NCBI GenBank assembly: GCA_963676655.2
Contig: CAXXKX010000005.1
Location: forward strand, 496,001 to 560,000
From: G963676655 sp963676655
GTDB taxonomy: Bacteria; Verrucomicrobiota; Lentisphaeria; Victivallales; Victivallaceae
Direction: 5' to 3'
Length of the DNA: 64,000 nt
The stretch's first letter is position 1, and every line of letters starts with the position of its first letter. A model generated the notes under the pieces. It did not search any database. It had not been told where the DNA came from and worked only from the letters and a program-made list of their open reading frames with translations. Shown here piece by piece: positions 25,211-32,920 of this stretch. The position numbers and the translations under genes were made by a program.

Positions 25211-26082
25211 TGTAATTCCTCATCAATTTCTGCATAAAAACGATACCGGGCAAGTCCCTCATACCATTTTCTTGCTATACGAATATTTATTGCCCAGTCA
25301 GATCTATCATCAATTCCCCTAGTATATCCAGATGCCTCTGCGCGCCATATAGAGTATTGGTTGGTATTTCCCATATATTGAAAGTTTTCTTCAGATTCTA
25401 ATAAAATATTATTAGAAAGTATTAATACGTCTCCCACTTCTAAATCAACGGAGCGATTTTGCCAAAACTGATCTACAAAAACTATTTCCTGTGATGGTTC
25501 TGCACCATACTGAACTTTTATCATTTTAGGAGAAATATTAAGTAACTCAGTCGATTTACTTTTGTTGAATATGTTCAATCCCCATGTCAGGTGATTTATG
25601 ATTGTTGAATATCCTACTCCAAAATATGAGGCTAGTATATACACTTGCTCGGGAGTTATATTTGGTACATCTAAACGTCGTTTACTTATTATGTTATGGA
25701 CCGCTAGCTGCGGCATAAGCAAATGTCCTGCGAAAGTATCTACAATGAATTCTTCGGGATTCTTTTTGCATTCCCCATTAGATGATGTTAATTCGTCCAA
25801 GCGCATTCCATGTCCCCATAAATGATGCCCTAACTCGTGAGCACATGTAAAATTGCGTCTTCCAGCAGGTCGTTGTGAGCCAACAATAATCGTTGGACGC
25901 GGCTCTGGAGAGTACATGCCTTCGACGGACGCTAAGCTCATGAACCTTACCTCACAGCCATTATCCTCTGCAAGCTGAATAGGATCAATAGGAGTAGTGT
26001 GCGTTTTTTTCGACTTGAGCCGATATCGTGTTGCTTGAGCAATAGCCTGTCTTGATAAATTTTTTCTTGTTTCAGAATCCAT
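25207..26082 (-). CDS. ImmA/IrrE-type metallopeptidase
   Basis: 291 residues. HELGH at 82-86 is the zinc-binding HExxH, and the downstream EEFIVDTFAGHLLMP (about 110-124) supplies the acidic ligand and family hallmark. The C-terminal ~100 residues form a beta-rich region of unknown role. ImmA/IrrE peptidases cleave or inactivate partner XRE repressors, which here is encoded 1 nt upstream. A GGAGAAG precedes the ATG. It likely releases repression of the operon under a specific signal. Confidence 0.9.
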   Translation of the reverse strand: MDSETRKNLSRQAIAQATRYRLKSKKTHTTPIDPIQLAEDNGCEVRFMSLASVEGMYSPEPRPTIIVGSQRPAGRRNFTCAHELGHHLWGHGMRLDELTSSNGECKKNPEEFIVDTFAGHLLMPQLAVHNIISKRRLDVPNITPEQVYILASYFGVGYSTIINHLTWGLNIFNKSKSTELLNISPKMIKVQYGAEPSQEIVFVDQFWQNRSVDLEVGDVLILSNNILLESEENFQYMGNTNQYSIWRAEASGYTRGIDDRSDWAINIRIARKWYEGLARYRFYAEIDEELQ

Positions 26083-26083
26083 T

Positions 26084-26428
26084 TTACTTCTCCTTTGGCT
26101 TTAGAGAAGTCAATAGATCAATTACTTTCTCCAGGTCTTCTGATTTTAAGTTTGCCACATCTCTAGCCGCTAATTGCAAGGTGTCACGCATTTTATTGCT
26201 TTCCGAGACGCCACGGCCAGCAAGCCAATCAAGGTCAACTTGATATAAATCCGCGAAACTTACAAGTTCTTCTGCCGATACGCGTCGTCGCCCAGCTTCC
26301 ATTTCTGACACGGATGGGCGTGGTATATTCAATTCTGTAGCTACCTGGGCTTGCGAAAGTCCAGCCCGTTTTCTGGCAATGGAAATTCGTGATGCAATAA
26401 TCTCTCTAATGTCTGTTGTTGAACTCAT
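26084..26428 (-). CDS. XRE-family HTH regulator
   Basis: The ATG at 26428 has AAGGA 8 nt upstream and starts 1 nt after the stop of the carrier-like gene; an upstream in-frame ATG at 26464 lies inside that gene. In the 114-residue product a Cro/C1 HTH spans about 13-70 (ARKRAGLSQAQVATELNIPRPSVSEMEAGRRRVS), with a C-terminal helical tail. Paired with the adjacent ImmA/IrrE peptidase it forms the familiar repressor-antirepressor unit and probably binds the inverted repeats in the promoter. Confidence 0.92.
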   Translation of the reverse strand: MSSTTDIREIIASRISIARKRAGLSQAQVATELNIPRPSVSEMEAGRRRVSAEELVSFADLYQVDLDWLAGRGVSESNKMRDTLQLAARDVANLKSEDLEKVIDLLTSLKPKEK

Positions 26429-26429
26429 A

Positions 26430-26735
26430 TTATTTATCCTTATTTGTTTTTTGATTTTTTTCACTTATTTCGATAAGCTTATCTGCGGCTTTTTCTATTG
26501 TTAGAGCACAGGGCCCTTGGGCGTTTTTGCCAACAAATAGACTTTGCACGTTGCTTTCTAAGTTACAACGCTCTAGGCAGTCTGCTGTCGCGACCACACA
26601 GGTTAAGCTGTCAAAGCATTTTATTCCACCAATAGGCATTGTACCGGCAGTAACTTTCACATCTTCTTCTCCAAAACATTCAGCTATACTCTTGATTACT
26701 TCTATTACAATTTTTATTGCCTCATCTTTGCTCAT
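26430..26735 (-). CDS. Small acyl/aminoacyl-carrier-protein-like protein
   Basis: 101 residues; AAGGAG 7-8 nt before the ATG. The layout is that of a carrier protein: an N-terminal helix (EAIKIVIEVIKSIAECFG), then FDSLTCVVATADCLERC with DSL at 42-44 (the Ser would be the phosphopantetheine site), and a final LTIEKAADKLIEI helix. Several extra Cys residues are odd (C20, C40, C46, C53, C57, C76). Carrier identity is motif-based only; a different small helical role is possible. First gene of the operon. Confidence 0.55.
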   Translation of the reverse strand: MSKDEAIKIVIEVIKSIAECFGEEDVKVTAGTMPIGGIKCFDSLTCVVATADCLERCNLESNVQSLFVGKNAQGPCALTIEKAADKLIEISEKNQKTNKDK

Positions 26736-26747
26736 AATAATTCTCCT

Positions 26748-26771
26748 TGATATTGTATTGTAAGAATATCA
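26748..26771 (-). promoter_or_regulatory. Inverted repeat, candidate XRE operator
   Basis: TGATATT (26748-26754) and AATATCA (26765-26771) are perfect 7-bp arms 10 nt apart, overlapping the -10 region. A nearby TACAT-A-ATGTA-type palindrome lies in the spacer (about 26773-26783). The placement would let the XRE protein block the promoter. Confidence 0.55.
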
Positions 26772-26796
26772 TACATTATGTAATTGAATCTGTCAA
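26768..26796 (-). promoter_or_regulatory. Strong sigma70 promoter of the AT-rich operon
   Basis: On the minus strand TTGACA (26796-26791), a 17-nt spacer and TATGAT (26773-26768) form a near-consensus promoter, about 35 nt upstream of the carrier-like start codon. This is the only strong promoter seen and likely drives all six genes to 22335. Confidence 0.85.
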
Positions 26797-27300
26797 TGGT
26801 GTGTTGTAAAAAAATAGAAAAATAGTTTCTATAGTTCTATTGTGCTGTATTTTGCCTTTTAGAAGTTGCTTTAATGTAATAGTAATAGCAAAAGAATTAC
26901 AAGAGGAGTTTTTATGGGCTAACTTAAGGATAAATAAATTTTTGTTTACTCTATTTTCAATGCAAACTGCGGCGCATTACGAGCCCAAAAGTACATCTTT
27001 GATAGCACACAATATTGAGTTTCACTACAAGCGGAGGGGTGATTTTTTAACCCACCTTTTATTAAACCTTGTTTCCTACTGGAAATTTAGTGTTGACCTG
27101 CTATTTCATCTCCATTTTACAACTGCCTGTGAGTCCAGTACTCATTTTTGCAGAGAGCAGAGCGCAATTTAGGCGAAATGACCGATTTCAGACGTTCTCT
27201 ATTCGTTTTTGTTTTGAGGGGGAGATGTTGCAAAAGTCTTTGACGCAAGGGGATATACGTGATGCGTAAATCATTGACAATCAATGAATTGTAAATAAAA
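26797..27300. other. Gene-poor gap between the AT-rich operon and tRNA-Arg
   Basis: About 500 nt with no convincing gene. The short open frames on both strands lack ribosome binding sites and homology I know, and one runs into the tRNA. The base composition resembles the operon. It may hold a boundary of the inserted island or remnants of genes. Confidence 0.5.
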
Positions 27301-27377
27301 TGGTACACCTGTAGGGATTCGAACCCCAAACCTTCTGGTCCGTAGCCAGACGCTCTATCCAATTGAGCTACAGGTGC
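27301..27377 (-). tRNA. tRNA-Arg (ACG)
   Basis: On the minus strand the cloverleaf can be folded: acceptor arm GCACCTG/CAGGTGT (first pair G-U), D-arm around AGCTCAATTGGATAGAGC, anticodon stem TCTGG/CCAGA with loop CTACGGA giving anticodon ACG, and T-arm GGGGTTCGAATCCC. The discriminator A and encoded CCA complete the 77-nt gene. ACG reads CGU and, after inosine editing, CGC/CGA. Confidence 0.95.
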
Positions 27378-27471
27378 ACATGTTCCTTATTCAGGAGAGA
27401 CATAAGATAATCTGTTTCTATGAAAAAGCAAATCGAAAACTAGAAAAAAATATAATATTTTCAGTTACTTT

Positions 27472-28965
27472 TCACTTTTTCCGGTAATTTATACGCTTAA
27501 CCGGTTTTATGGTCAACGGTGAATGCTTGCTTATATATTTTTCTACTGCATGTCGCAGACTGATTCCGGTGTCCTTGAAGGCGCAGACAGACTCCTGAGT
27601 CAGTGATTGCAGATACGGCCAGCGTCCCCCTGCCCCGGATACGGCATAACTGCTGAAAGCAACTGCAATCCGCACTGACGAATTCATTTCTTGACCATCC
27701 GCCAATTTGATCGAGAAAATGTGTTCACCGGAACGGTCTGTGACAATCTTTATTCCGTAAGGATGCAGAAAACGGCTGCCGCTTTTCCGGCTCTGGCTGA
27801 ATTGTTCTTTAATAAGGCCGGTCAATTGCTGTCTATTCAGCCGCATTGTACAGATTGTATTCTGATAAGGCATCAGATTATAGACTTCGCTACGCGTTAC
27901 ACGGCCCGGGGACAATTCAGCGTGTTTTACCGGCACATCGTGAAAAGCATACTCTGTTCCGGCCGCATCCGCGACGGCCCGGCAGAGCAGCTCACTGATG
28001 CCGGAAGGAGATTTCCGGTAACGCGATACCTTCAGAGCCGAAACATTGGTCCCGACCGTTTCAGATGCGGAGATTTCCGCTTTCTTCAATAGCGGTTCTA
28101 TTTCAGCGGCCAAAGCTTTATCGACCGGAGTATTTGTTTCGACCTGAACCAGCCGGGAACGGACGGATATGGCTCGCTGTTTTGGCTTGCGGACGAGTTC
28201 GACCACACCAAGAACTTTGGCATGACTGCCGCTTTGCATAAACCAGCCGTAGCCGGTGGAAATCCCCGGCTCAAGTCGATGATTATGTCCGCCGAAAATA
28301 AGATTTATTTCCGGAAAACGACGTAAAAGACGATACAAATCAAGCGTCTTACTGAAATTTCCGTTATGCATGGCTAAAACAATAAAATCCGGCTTCTCCC
28401 GGGTCACCTGTCGCATCACGCCTTGCAAATATTCACTGGCGGGCTGCAGTTTCAAATCACGCAAAGAAGCGGGTTCATAACTGCCGGTACTGACACAGCC
28501 AAGCCCGATAACCGCGATTTTCAAACCACCGCGGTTGAACGTACGCCAACTTGCCGGAGGCTTTTTAAGAAGCAAATTCCCACCAAGAACCGTACCTTTG
28601 AACATCGCCGCGAGTTCCAGAAAACGCGGCACCCCATAATCAAAATCATGATTGCCCGGCACCCATACGTCATATTTCAAGGCATTCAGCATATCCATTG
28701 AGATCAGACCACGGGTATACATACCCGCATAACTGCCTTGAATGGTGTCGCCGCAATCAATAAGCAGAAAATTGTCTTTTCCCGCTTTGGCACGTTCCTT
28801 TTTGATCAGGGTCGCCAACTTAAACCAGTTTTTCGAAGCGTGAATGTCAGTGGTACAGGCAATTACAACTTTCCCCGCGGAAAGCTGAAGACACAGGATA
28901 AAAATAAAAACCGGCAGCAGGATAAACCTGCCGCCGGAATTTAATTTGAAACTTATTAGCCGCAT
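27472..28965 (-). CDS. 5'-nucleotidase / 2',3'-cyclic phosphodiesterase family protein (UshA-like)
   Basis: 497 residues with an N-terminal signal peptide (about 1-30, hydrophobic FILLPVFIFILCLQ). The metallophosphatase motifs are visible: TTDIHAS, DCGDTIQGS, GNHDFDYG and GGHNHRLEPG. The C-terminal half is the substrate-specificity domain (PYQNTICTMRL). It would hydrolyse nucleotides or cyclic nucleotides in the periplasm with two metal ions. It follows the isomerase gene by 3 nt and may be co-transcribed. Confidence 0.88.
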   Translation of the reverse strand: MRLISFKLNSGGRFILLPVFIFILCLQLSAGKVVIACTTDIHASKNWFKLATLIKKERAKAGKDNFLLIDCGDTIQGSYAGMYTRGLISMDMLNALKYDVWVPGNHDFDYGVPRFLELAAMFKGTVLGGNLLLKKPPASWRTFNRGGLKIAVIGLGCVSTGSYEPASLRDLKLQPASEYLQGVMRQVTREKPDFIVLAMHNGNFSKTLDLYRLLRRFPEINLIFGGHNHRLEPGISTGYGWFMQSGSHAKVLGVVELVRKPKQRAISVRSRLVQVETNTPVDKALAAEIEPLLKKAEISASETVGTNVSALKVSRYRKSPSGISELLCRAVADAAGTEYAFHDVPVKHAELSPGRVTRSEVYNLMPYQNTICTMRLNRQQLTGLIKEQFSQSRKSGSRFLHPYGIKIVTDRSGEHIFSIKLADGQEMNSSVRIAVAFSSYAVSGAGGRWPYLQSLTQESVCAFKDTGISLRHAVEKYISKHSPLTIKPVKRINYRKK

Positions 28966-28968
28966 TGC

Positions 28969-29961
28969 TTATTCGTCAAAAGCCGCGTCAAACTGGATGT
29001 TGGACGGAGCGAAATCAACGCTGCGGACAAAGTTGCAGGCTTCTTCCGCACCGTATTCACGTTCCATACCGCAGTCTTCCCATTCCACGGAAAGCGGTCC
29101 GGTATAATTGATGCGATTCAGAGCACGAATAATTTCCTCGAAGTTAACTTCGCCATGACCTAGGCTGCGGAAATCCCAACCGCGCCCGTCTTGTCCAAAG
29201 TTCAGATGAGAGGCCAGAATACCGGTTTTGCCGTCCAACTGGAGCGCCGCGTCTTTCATGTGAACGTGGTAGATTCGATCCGGAAACTCCTGAATGAAGC
29301 GAACCGGTTCAATCATCTGCCAATGCAGATGGCTGGGGTCGAAGTTAAAACCGAATTCTTTGCGTCCACCGACCGCGTCGAGCGCTCTTTGGGCGGTGAT
29401 AATATCAAACGCGATTTCAGTAGGATGGACTTCCAGCGCGAATTTCACGCCGCATTCGCCGAAAACGTCAAGAATCGGATTCCACATTTCGGCAAAATAT
29501 TTAAATCCGGCTTCGATCATTTCGTCGGAGGCAGGCGGAAAGCTGTAAAGCATGTGCCAGATGCTGGAACCGACAAATCCGTTTACCACACTCAAACCCA
29601 TATTTTTAGCAGCCTGAGCAGTATATTTCATCTGCTGCACGGCCCATGCGCGCTGACCTTCGGCATCGCCGGCAAGTTCAGCCGGAGCAAAACAGTCGGA
29701 GCGTCCGTCGTTATTCAAGTCACAAACTAATTGACCGGCGAGGTGATTACTAATCGACCAGACTTTCAGGCCATGCTTCGCCAACAAATCATGTTTAGCC
29801 TGACAATAAGCCGGGTCCTTGGCCGCCTGTTCGACATCCATGTGGTCGCCCCAGCAAGCCAATTCCAAGCCGTCATATCCCCAAGAAGCGGCTTTTTCAG
29901 CTAATACTTCCAACGGCAGATCGGCCCATTGGCCGGTGAACATAGTTACGGGTCTTGACAT
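28969..29961 (-). CDS. Sugar phosphate isomerase/epimerase (AP endonuclease 2 fold)
   Basis: ATG 29961 has GAGGAG upstream. The 330-residue TIM-barrel protein has GYDGLELACWGDHMDV, FALEVHPTEIAF, FNFDPSHLHWQ and IYHVHMKDA, the metal-binding and phosphate-region motifs of the xylose isomerase-like family. Such enzymes convert sugars or inositol-type substrates; a partner Gfo/Idh/MocA dehydrogenase lies at 30489-31649. Substrate cannot be told from sequence. Confidence 0.87.
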   Translation of the reverse strand: MSRPVTMFTGQWADLPLEVLAEKAASWGYDGLELACWGDHMDVEQAAKDPAYCQAKHDLLAKHGLKVWSISNHLAGQLVCDLNNDGRSDCFAPAELAGDAEGQRAWAVQQMKYTAQAAKNMGLSVVNGFVGSSIWHMLYSFPPASDEMIEAGFKYFAEMWNPILDVFGECGVKFALEVHPTEIAFDIITAQRALDAVGGRKEFGFNFDPSHLHWQMIEPVRFIQEFPDRIYHVHMKDAALQLDGKTGILASHLNFGQDGRGWDFRSLGHGEVNFEEIIRALNRINYTGPLSVEWEDCGMEREYGAEEACNFVRSVDFAPSNIQFDAAFDE

Positions 29962-29982
29962 AATACTTCTCCTCATTATTTT

Positions 29983-30038
29983 AATTACGAATTACGAATT
30001 ACGAATTACGAATTTTTGAAAAGGAAAGGATTCCTTTT
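29983..30038 (+). repeat. AATTACG heptamer array plus palindrome at the 3' side of the four-helix-bundle gene
   Basis: Four and a half tandem AATTACG units (29983-30014) are followed by the hairpin AAAAGGAA-AGGA-TTCCTTTT (30019-30038), which overlaps the stop codon of the gene on the minus strand. The mirror arrangement at the other side of the gene suggests the gene and its flanks move or arose as a unit. Confidence 0.75.
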
Positions 30039-30399
30039 AATCCTTCATATTATTTTTCATTGTCTTTGATATTGATCCGATTATGCTTAATAACTCATCA
30101 CAATCAGCTATTATAGACTCAAAAGATGACTGAGCAATATAATCGCTGTCTTTCAATAATCTTATCCAATAATGAGTTTCACGCGCTTCTTTGTATGCGA
30201 TATTCAGTTTGACTAAAAACTCCTTTTGAGAGACCGCGCCTATTGCTTCTTCAATATTAGCCCCTATCGACGTCCCGCTTCTAAGGACTTGCCTGGAAAG
30301 TACGTACTCATTATTTTTCTCTGATAAAAATTTATAAAGTTTGATAATTCTAAGGGCAAAATCGTAACTCTTTTTTTGAACTACATTTTCTTTCTTCAT
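30037..30399 (-). CDS. Four-helix-bundle protein (S23 / 23S rRNA intervening-sequence family)
   Basis: 120 residues, all helical. The order is an N-terminal DFALRIIKLYKFL, the central SRQVLRSGTSIGANIEEAIGAVSQKEF block with SIGANI, then EARETHYWIRLL. These are the signature of the four-helix-bundle family first seen in 23S rRNA intervening sequences; the fold also includes the Avd accessory protein of diversity-generating retroelements. Here it stands alone, with repeats on both sides and no retroelement visible. Function unknown. Confidence 0.9.
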   Translation of the reverse strand: MKKENVVQKKSYDFALRIIKLYKFLSEKNNEYVLSRQVLRSGTSIGANIEEAIGAVSQKEFLVKLNIAYKEARETHYWIRLLKDSDYIAQSSFESIIADCDELLSIIGSISKTMKNNMKD

Positions 30400-30425
30400 A
30401 TTATCAATAGAATATTTCAGGGGTT

Positions 30426-30480
30426 AAAGGGGATCCATCCCCTTTCAACAATTCCTAACTCCTAATTCCTAATTTCTAAT
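30426..30480 (+). repeat. Palindrome and degenerate TCCTAAT repeats at the 5' side of the four-helix-bundle gene
   Basis: AAAGGGGAT-CC-ATCCCCTTT (30426-30445) is a 9-bp-arm palindrome. It is followed by TTCCTAACTCCTAATTCCTAATTTCTAATTC-like units up to the oxidoreductase stop codon region. Repeats of the same style flank both ends of the small gene. Confidence 0.7.
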
Positions 30481-30488
30481 TCTTTTTA

Positions 30489-31649
30489 TTAAATCTCCGG
30501 GAATTTATACCATTTTTCATCAGACTGCGAACTGGCGACACAGGACTCGATAAAAACCATACCGCGAACGCCGTCATCAATTGTCGGATAGTCAGTCGCC
30601 ATCGGATCTGGCTCACGGCCATCGAAACGGGCGGTCAGAACTTCCGCAAAATTACGGTAAAGATTGGCAAACGCTTCCAGGTACCCTTCCGGATGCCCGG
30701 CCGGGGTCCGGGTGTTGTAATTGGCGACCGCCCCTACCCCGGAGCAACCGGTACGCAGGAGCTCGGTCGGACGATCAAGGTGTTTGACGATCAGCGTATT
30801 AGGCTCCTGCTGATGCCATTCCAAAGCGCCCTGAGTGCCGTAAACCCGGATGTTGATATTGTTTTCCTCGCCGATGGAAACCTGACTGGCGTAGATGATG
30901 CCTCGTGCGCCATTATCAAAACGCACCAGAACATTGCCATCGTCATCAAGCGGACGTCCCGGAACGAAAGTAGTAAGATCGGCACACATTTCAGTAATTT
31001 TGAGTCCGGTAATAAATTCGGCCAGATTTTCGGCATGACTGCCGATGTCGCCCATGCAGCAGCTTACTCCGGCCCGGGCCGGATCGGTGCGCCATGCGGC
31101 CTGCTTCTGGTCCTCACTCTCAAGTTTAGTGGCCAGCCAGCCCTGGGGATATTCGGACACGACCTTGACGACCTTGCCGATATCACCGTTCCGGACCATC
31201 GCCCTGGCCTGTTTGACCATCGGGTAGCCGGTATAATTATGGGTAAGACAGAATTCGAGTCCGGTTTCTTTAACCTTGTCGCGAAGTTTAACCGCTTCAT
31301 CGAGACTCAAAGTAGCCGGTTTATCGCAAACAACATGGAACCCATGTTCCAGAGCAGCCATTGCCGCCGGAAAGTGGACGTGATTAGGCGTGACAATCGC
31401 AACAAAGTCCATGCGTACGCCTTCCGGCAGCGCAGCTTCCTTTGCATACATCTCATCAAACGAAGCGTAGACCCGTTCAGCCGGCAGGAAGAGTTCTTCC
31501 CCGGCTTGTTTTGACTTTTCAGCCGAAGAGCTGAAAGCCCCGCAGACAAGTTCAATTTTTCCGTCAATAGCCGCCGCAATACGGTGTACCCCGCCAATAA
31601 AAGCGCCGGGACCGCCGCCAACCATACCCATTTTCAATTTACGATTCAT
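30489..31649 (-). CDS. Gfo/Idh/MocA-family oxidoreductase
   Basis: ATG 31649 has GGAGG 5 nt upstream; a GTG at 31661 contains that element and is unlikely. 386 residues. Rossmann motif GMVGGGPGAFIGG at the N-terminus, then FVAIVTPNHVHFP and CDKPATLSLDEA (EKP-like segment). The catalytic region has CMGDIGSHAENLAEFITG and GGARGIIYASQ-like parts. It oxidises sugar or inositol derivatives with NAD(P). It forms a catabolic block with the isomerase and the second dehydrogenase. Confidence 0.9.
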   Translation of the reverse strand: MNRKLKMGMVGGGPGAFIGGVHRIAAAIDGKIELVCGAFSSSAEKSKQAGEELFLPAERVYASFDEMYAKEAALPEGVRMDFVAIVTPNHVHFPAAMAALEHGFHVVCDKPATLSLDEAVKLRDKVKETGLEFCLTHNYTGYPMVKQARAMVRNGDIGKVVKVVSEYPQGWLATKLESEDQKQAAWRTDPARAGVSCCMGDIGSHAENLAEFITGLKITEMCADLTTFVPGRPLDDDGNVLVRFDNGARGIIYASQVSIGEENNINIRVYGTQGALEWHQQEPNTLIVKHLDRPTELLRTGCSGVGAVANYNTRTPAGHPEGYLEAFANLYRNFAEVLTARFDGREPDPMATDYPTIDDGVRGMVFIESCVASSQSDEKWYKFPEI

Positions 31650-31678
31650 GTTTGCCTCCACATATTATAAACAAAAGA

Positions 31679-32920
31679 TCAGACCCGGCATTTTCCGCCG
31701 TCAAAGTGGTCATATCCGATCATGCCAATATACTCTCCGGAAACAGCCCAGTCAAGTCCGATTTCACTGAACATTTTACCTTCGGCAAAACATTTATCGA
31801 TAGCCGCGTCCAAACCGTCGACAACTGTTCGGAACGACTCGTTATCAGTCGGAACGCGATGACACAGTTTTGCCGGAATCCGGTTTACGACAGAAGACTC
31901 ATGCGCTCCATTGGCACAAATCGTTTGAGTACCGCCAATATCCAAAGAACAATAGAATGCGTTTTCATCGAGCATTCTTGCCCGGATCGCGTCAAAAATA
32001 CAACGCCGGAAATCTTCACGATTCTCCAGCACCGGGAATTTTACTTTCCTGCCGTCAGCAGTAGTCCCGTAAAGAGAGTCGTTACGACCTTCAAGTTCGC
32101 CCTGATCGCCGATAATAGCAAAGTCAGGACCATCCGTCGCACTGCTGCAATGAGTAACAATGAACAGAATTTCGACGTCATTGGAGGTAAAGACCTTGAT
32201 ACAGGCAGTATCGGCGCTTTCAATCTTATTAGCGCGATAAAGCTCAGCCTGAACTCCGACAACATCCGCTGATTGGTCAAAAGATCCACCCGCCAGAAAA
32301 CAGGCCAGGTTCAGATAGTGGGAAAGCGCATTATTGAACGGACTGTCGAGCACCCATTCACCATTGGCCCGGATGGTCCCGGCCCAGTTATTGCGGCTGT
32401 AATACTTTTCGTCCCGCGGCCACAGGCCTTTGACCCTGATAGACTTTAATTTACCAATGCCGCCTGCGAGAATGAGTTCCTTGGTCTGGCGAACGTTCGG
32501 AAGATAAATGTGCTGATAGCCGATGGCGCAGAATTTTCCGGTTTCGGCTTCAACCTGTTTCATTTCCAGGACTTCCTGAATAGTTGCTGAAACCGGTTTT
32601 TCAACGAAAACATTGGCGCCGGCCCGCATCGCGGCGATACTCATCGGCGCATGCATTGAAATACCGGTGGGAATACAGCACAAATCGATTTGTCCTTTGT
32701 GCTTTTCAAGCATTTCATTGTAATCGGTATAAAGAATCGTACCGAGGGATTTAAGCTTTTCGCACTTTTCTACTTCATCATCCTGATTGATTACCGTAGC
32801 GGCGATAATCTTACAGTTACCAACCTCAACCTCCCTCATCAAGTCTGAATAATGGACATTTCCGAAACCGGAAACACCAATAATAGCGGCACGATAGGGT
32901 AATTTCACTTTTTCTGACAT
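31679..32920 (-). CDS. Second Gfo/Idh/MocA-family oxidoreductase
   Basis: ATG 32920 lies 16 nt inside the preceding gene; a TTG at 32929 is an alternative start. 413 residues. Rossmann GVSGFGNVHY, then CCIPTGISMHAPMSIAA and VEKPVSATIQEVLEMK. The middle has SPFNNALSHYLNLACFLAG, and the terminal region has VSGEYIGMIG. The EKP and Rossmann motifs are intact. It differs much from the first dehydrogenase, so two substrate steps are likely. Translationally coupled to the OYE-type gene. Confidence 0.88.
   Translation of the reverse strand: MSEKVKLPYRAAIIGVSGFGNVHYSDLMREVEVGNCKIIAATVINQDDEVEKCEKLKSLGTILYTDYNEMLEKHKGQIDLCCIPTGISMHAPMSIAAMRAGANVFVEKPVSATIQEVLEMKQVEAETGKFCAIGYQHIYLPNVRQTKELILAGGIGKLKSIRVKGLWPRDEKYYSRNNWAGTIRANGEWVLDSPFNNALSHYLNLACFLAGGSFDQSADVVGVQAELYRANKIESADTACIKVFTSNDVEILFIVTHCSSATDGPDFAIIGDQGELEGRNDSLYGTTADGRKVKFPVLENREDFRRCIFDAIRARMLDENAFYCSLDIGGTQTICANGAHESSVVNRIPAKLCHRVPTDNESFRTVVDGLDAAIDKCFAEGKMFSEIGLDWAVSGEYIGMIGYDHFDGGKCRV

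Noticed and set aside
26840..27172. Possible small gene between the operon and tRNA-Arg
   Set aside because: No ribosome binding site or recognisable domain; composition as in non-coding DNA.
27301..27377. tRNA-Arg as attachment site of the prophage
   Set aside because: The integrase is a serine recombinase, which does not normally use tRNA genes, and no duplicated tRNA end was found near the integrase.
29983..30014. CRISPR-like array from the AATTACG units
   Set aside because: Heptamer units are contiguous without spacers and no cas genes are present.
30693..31514. Plus-strand open frame opposite the first Gfo/Idh/MocA gene
   Set aside because: Antisense shadow of a conserved enzyme.
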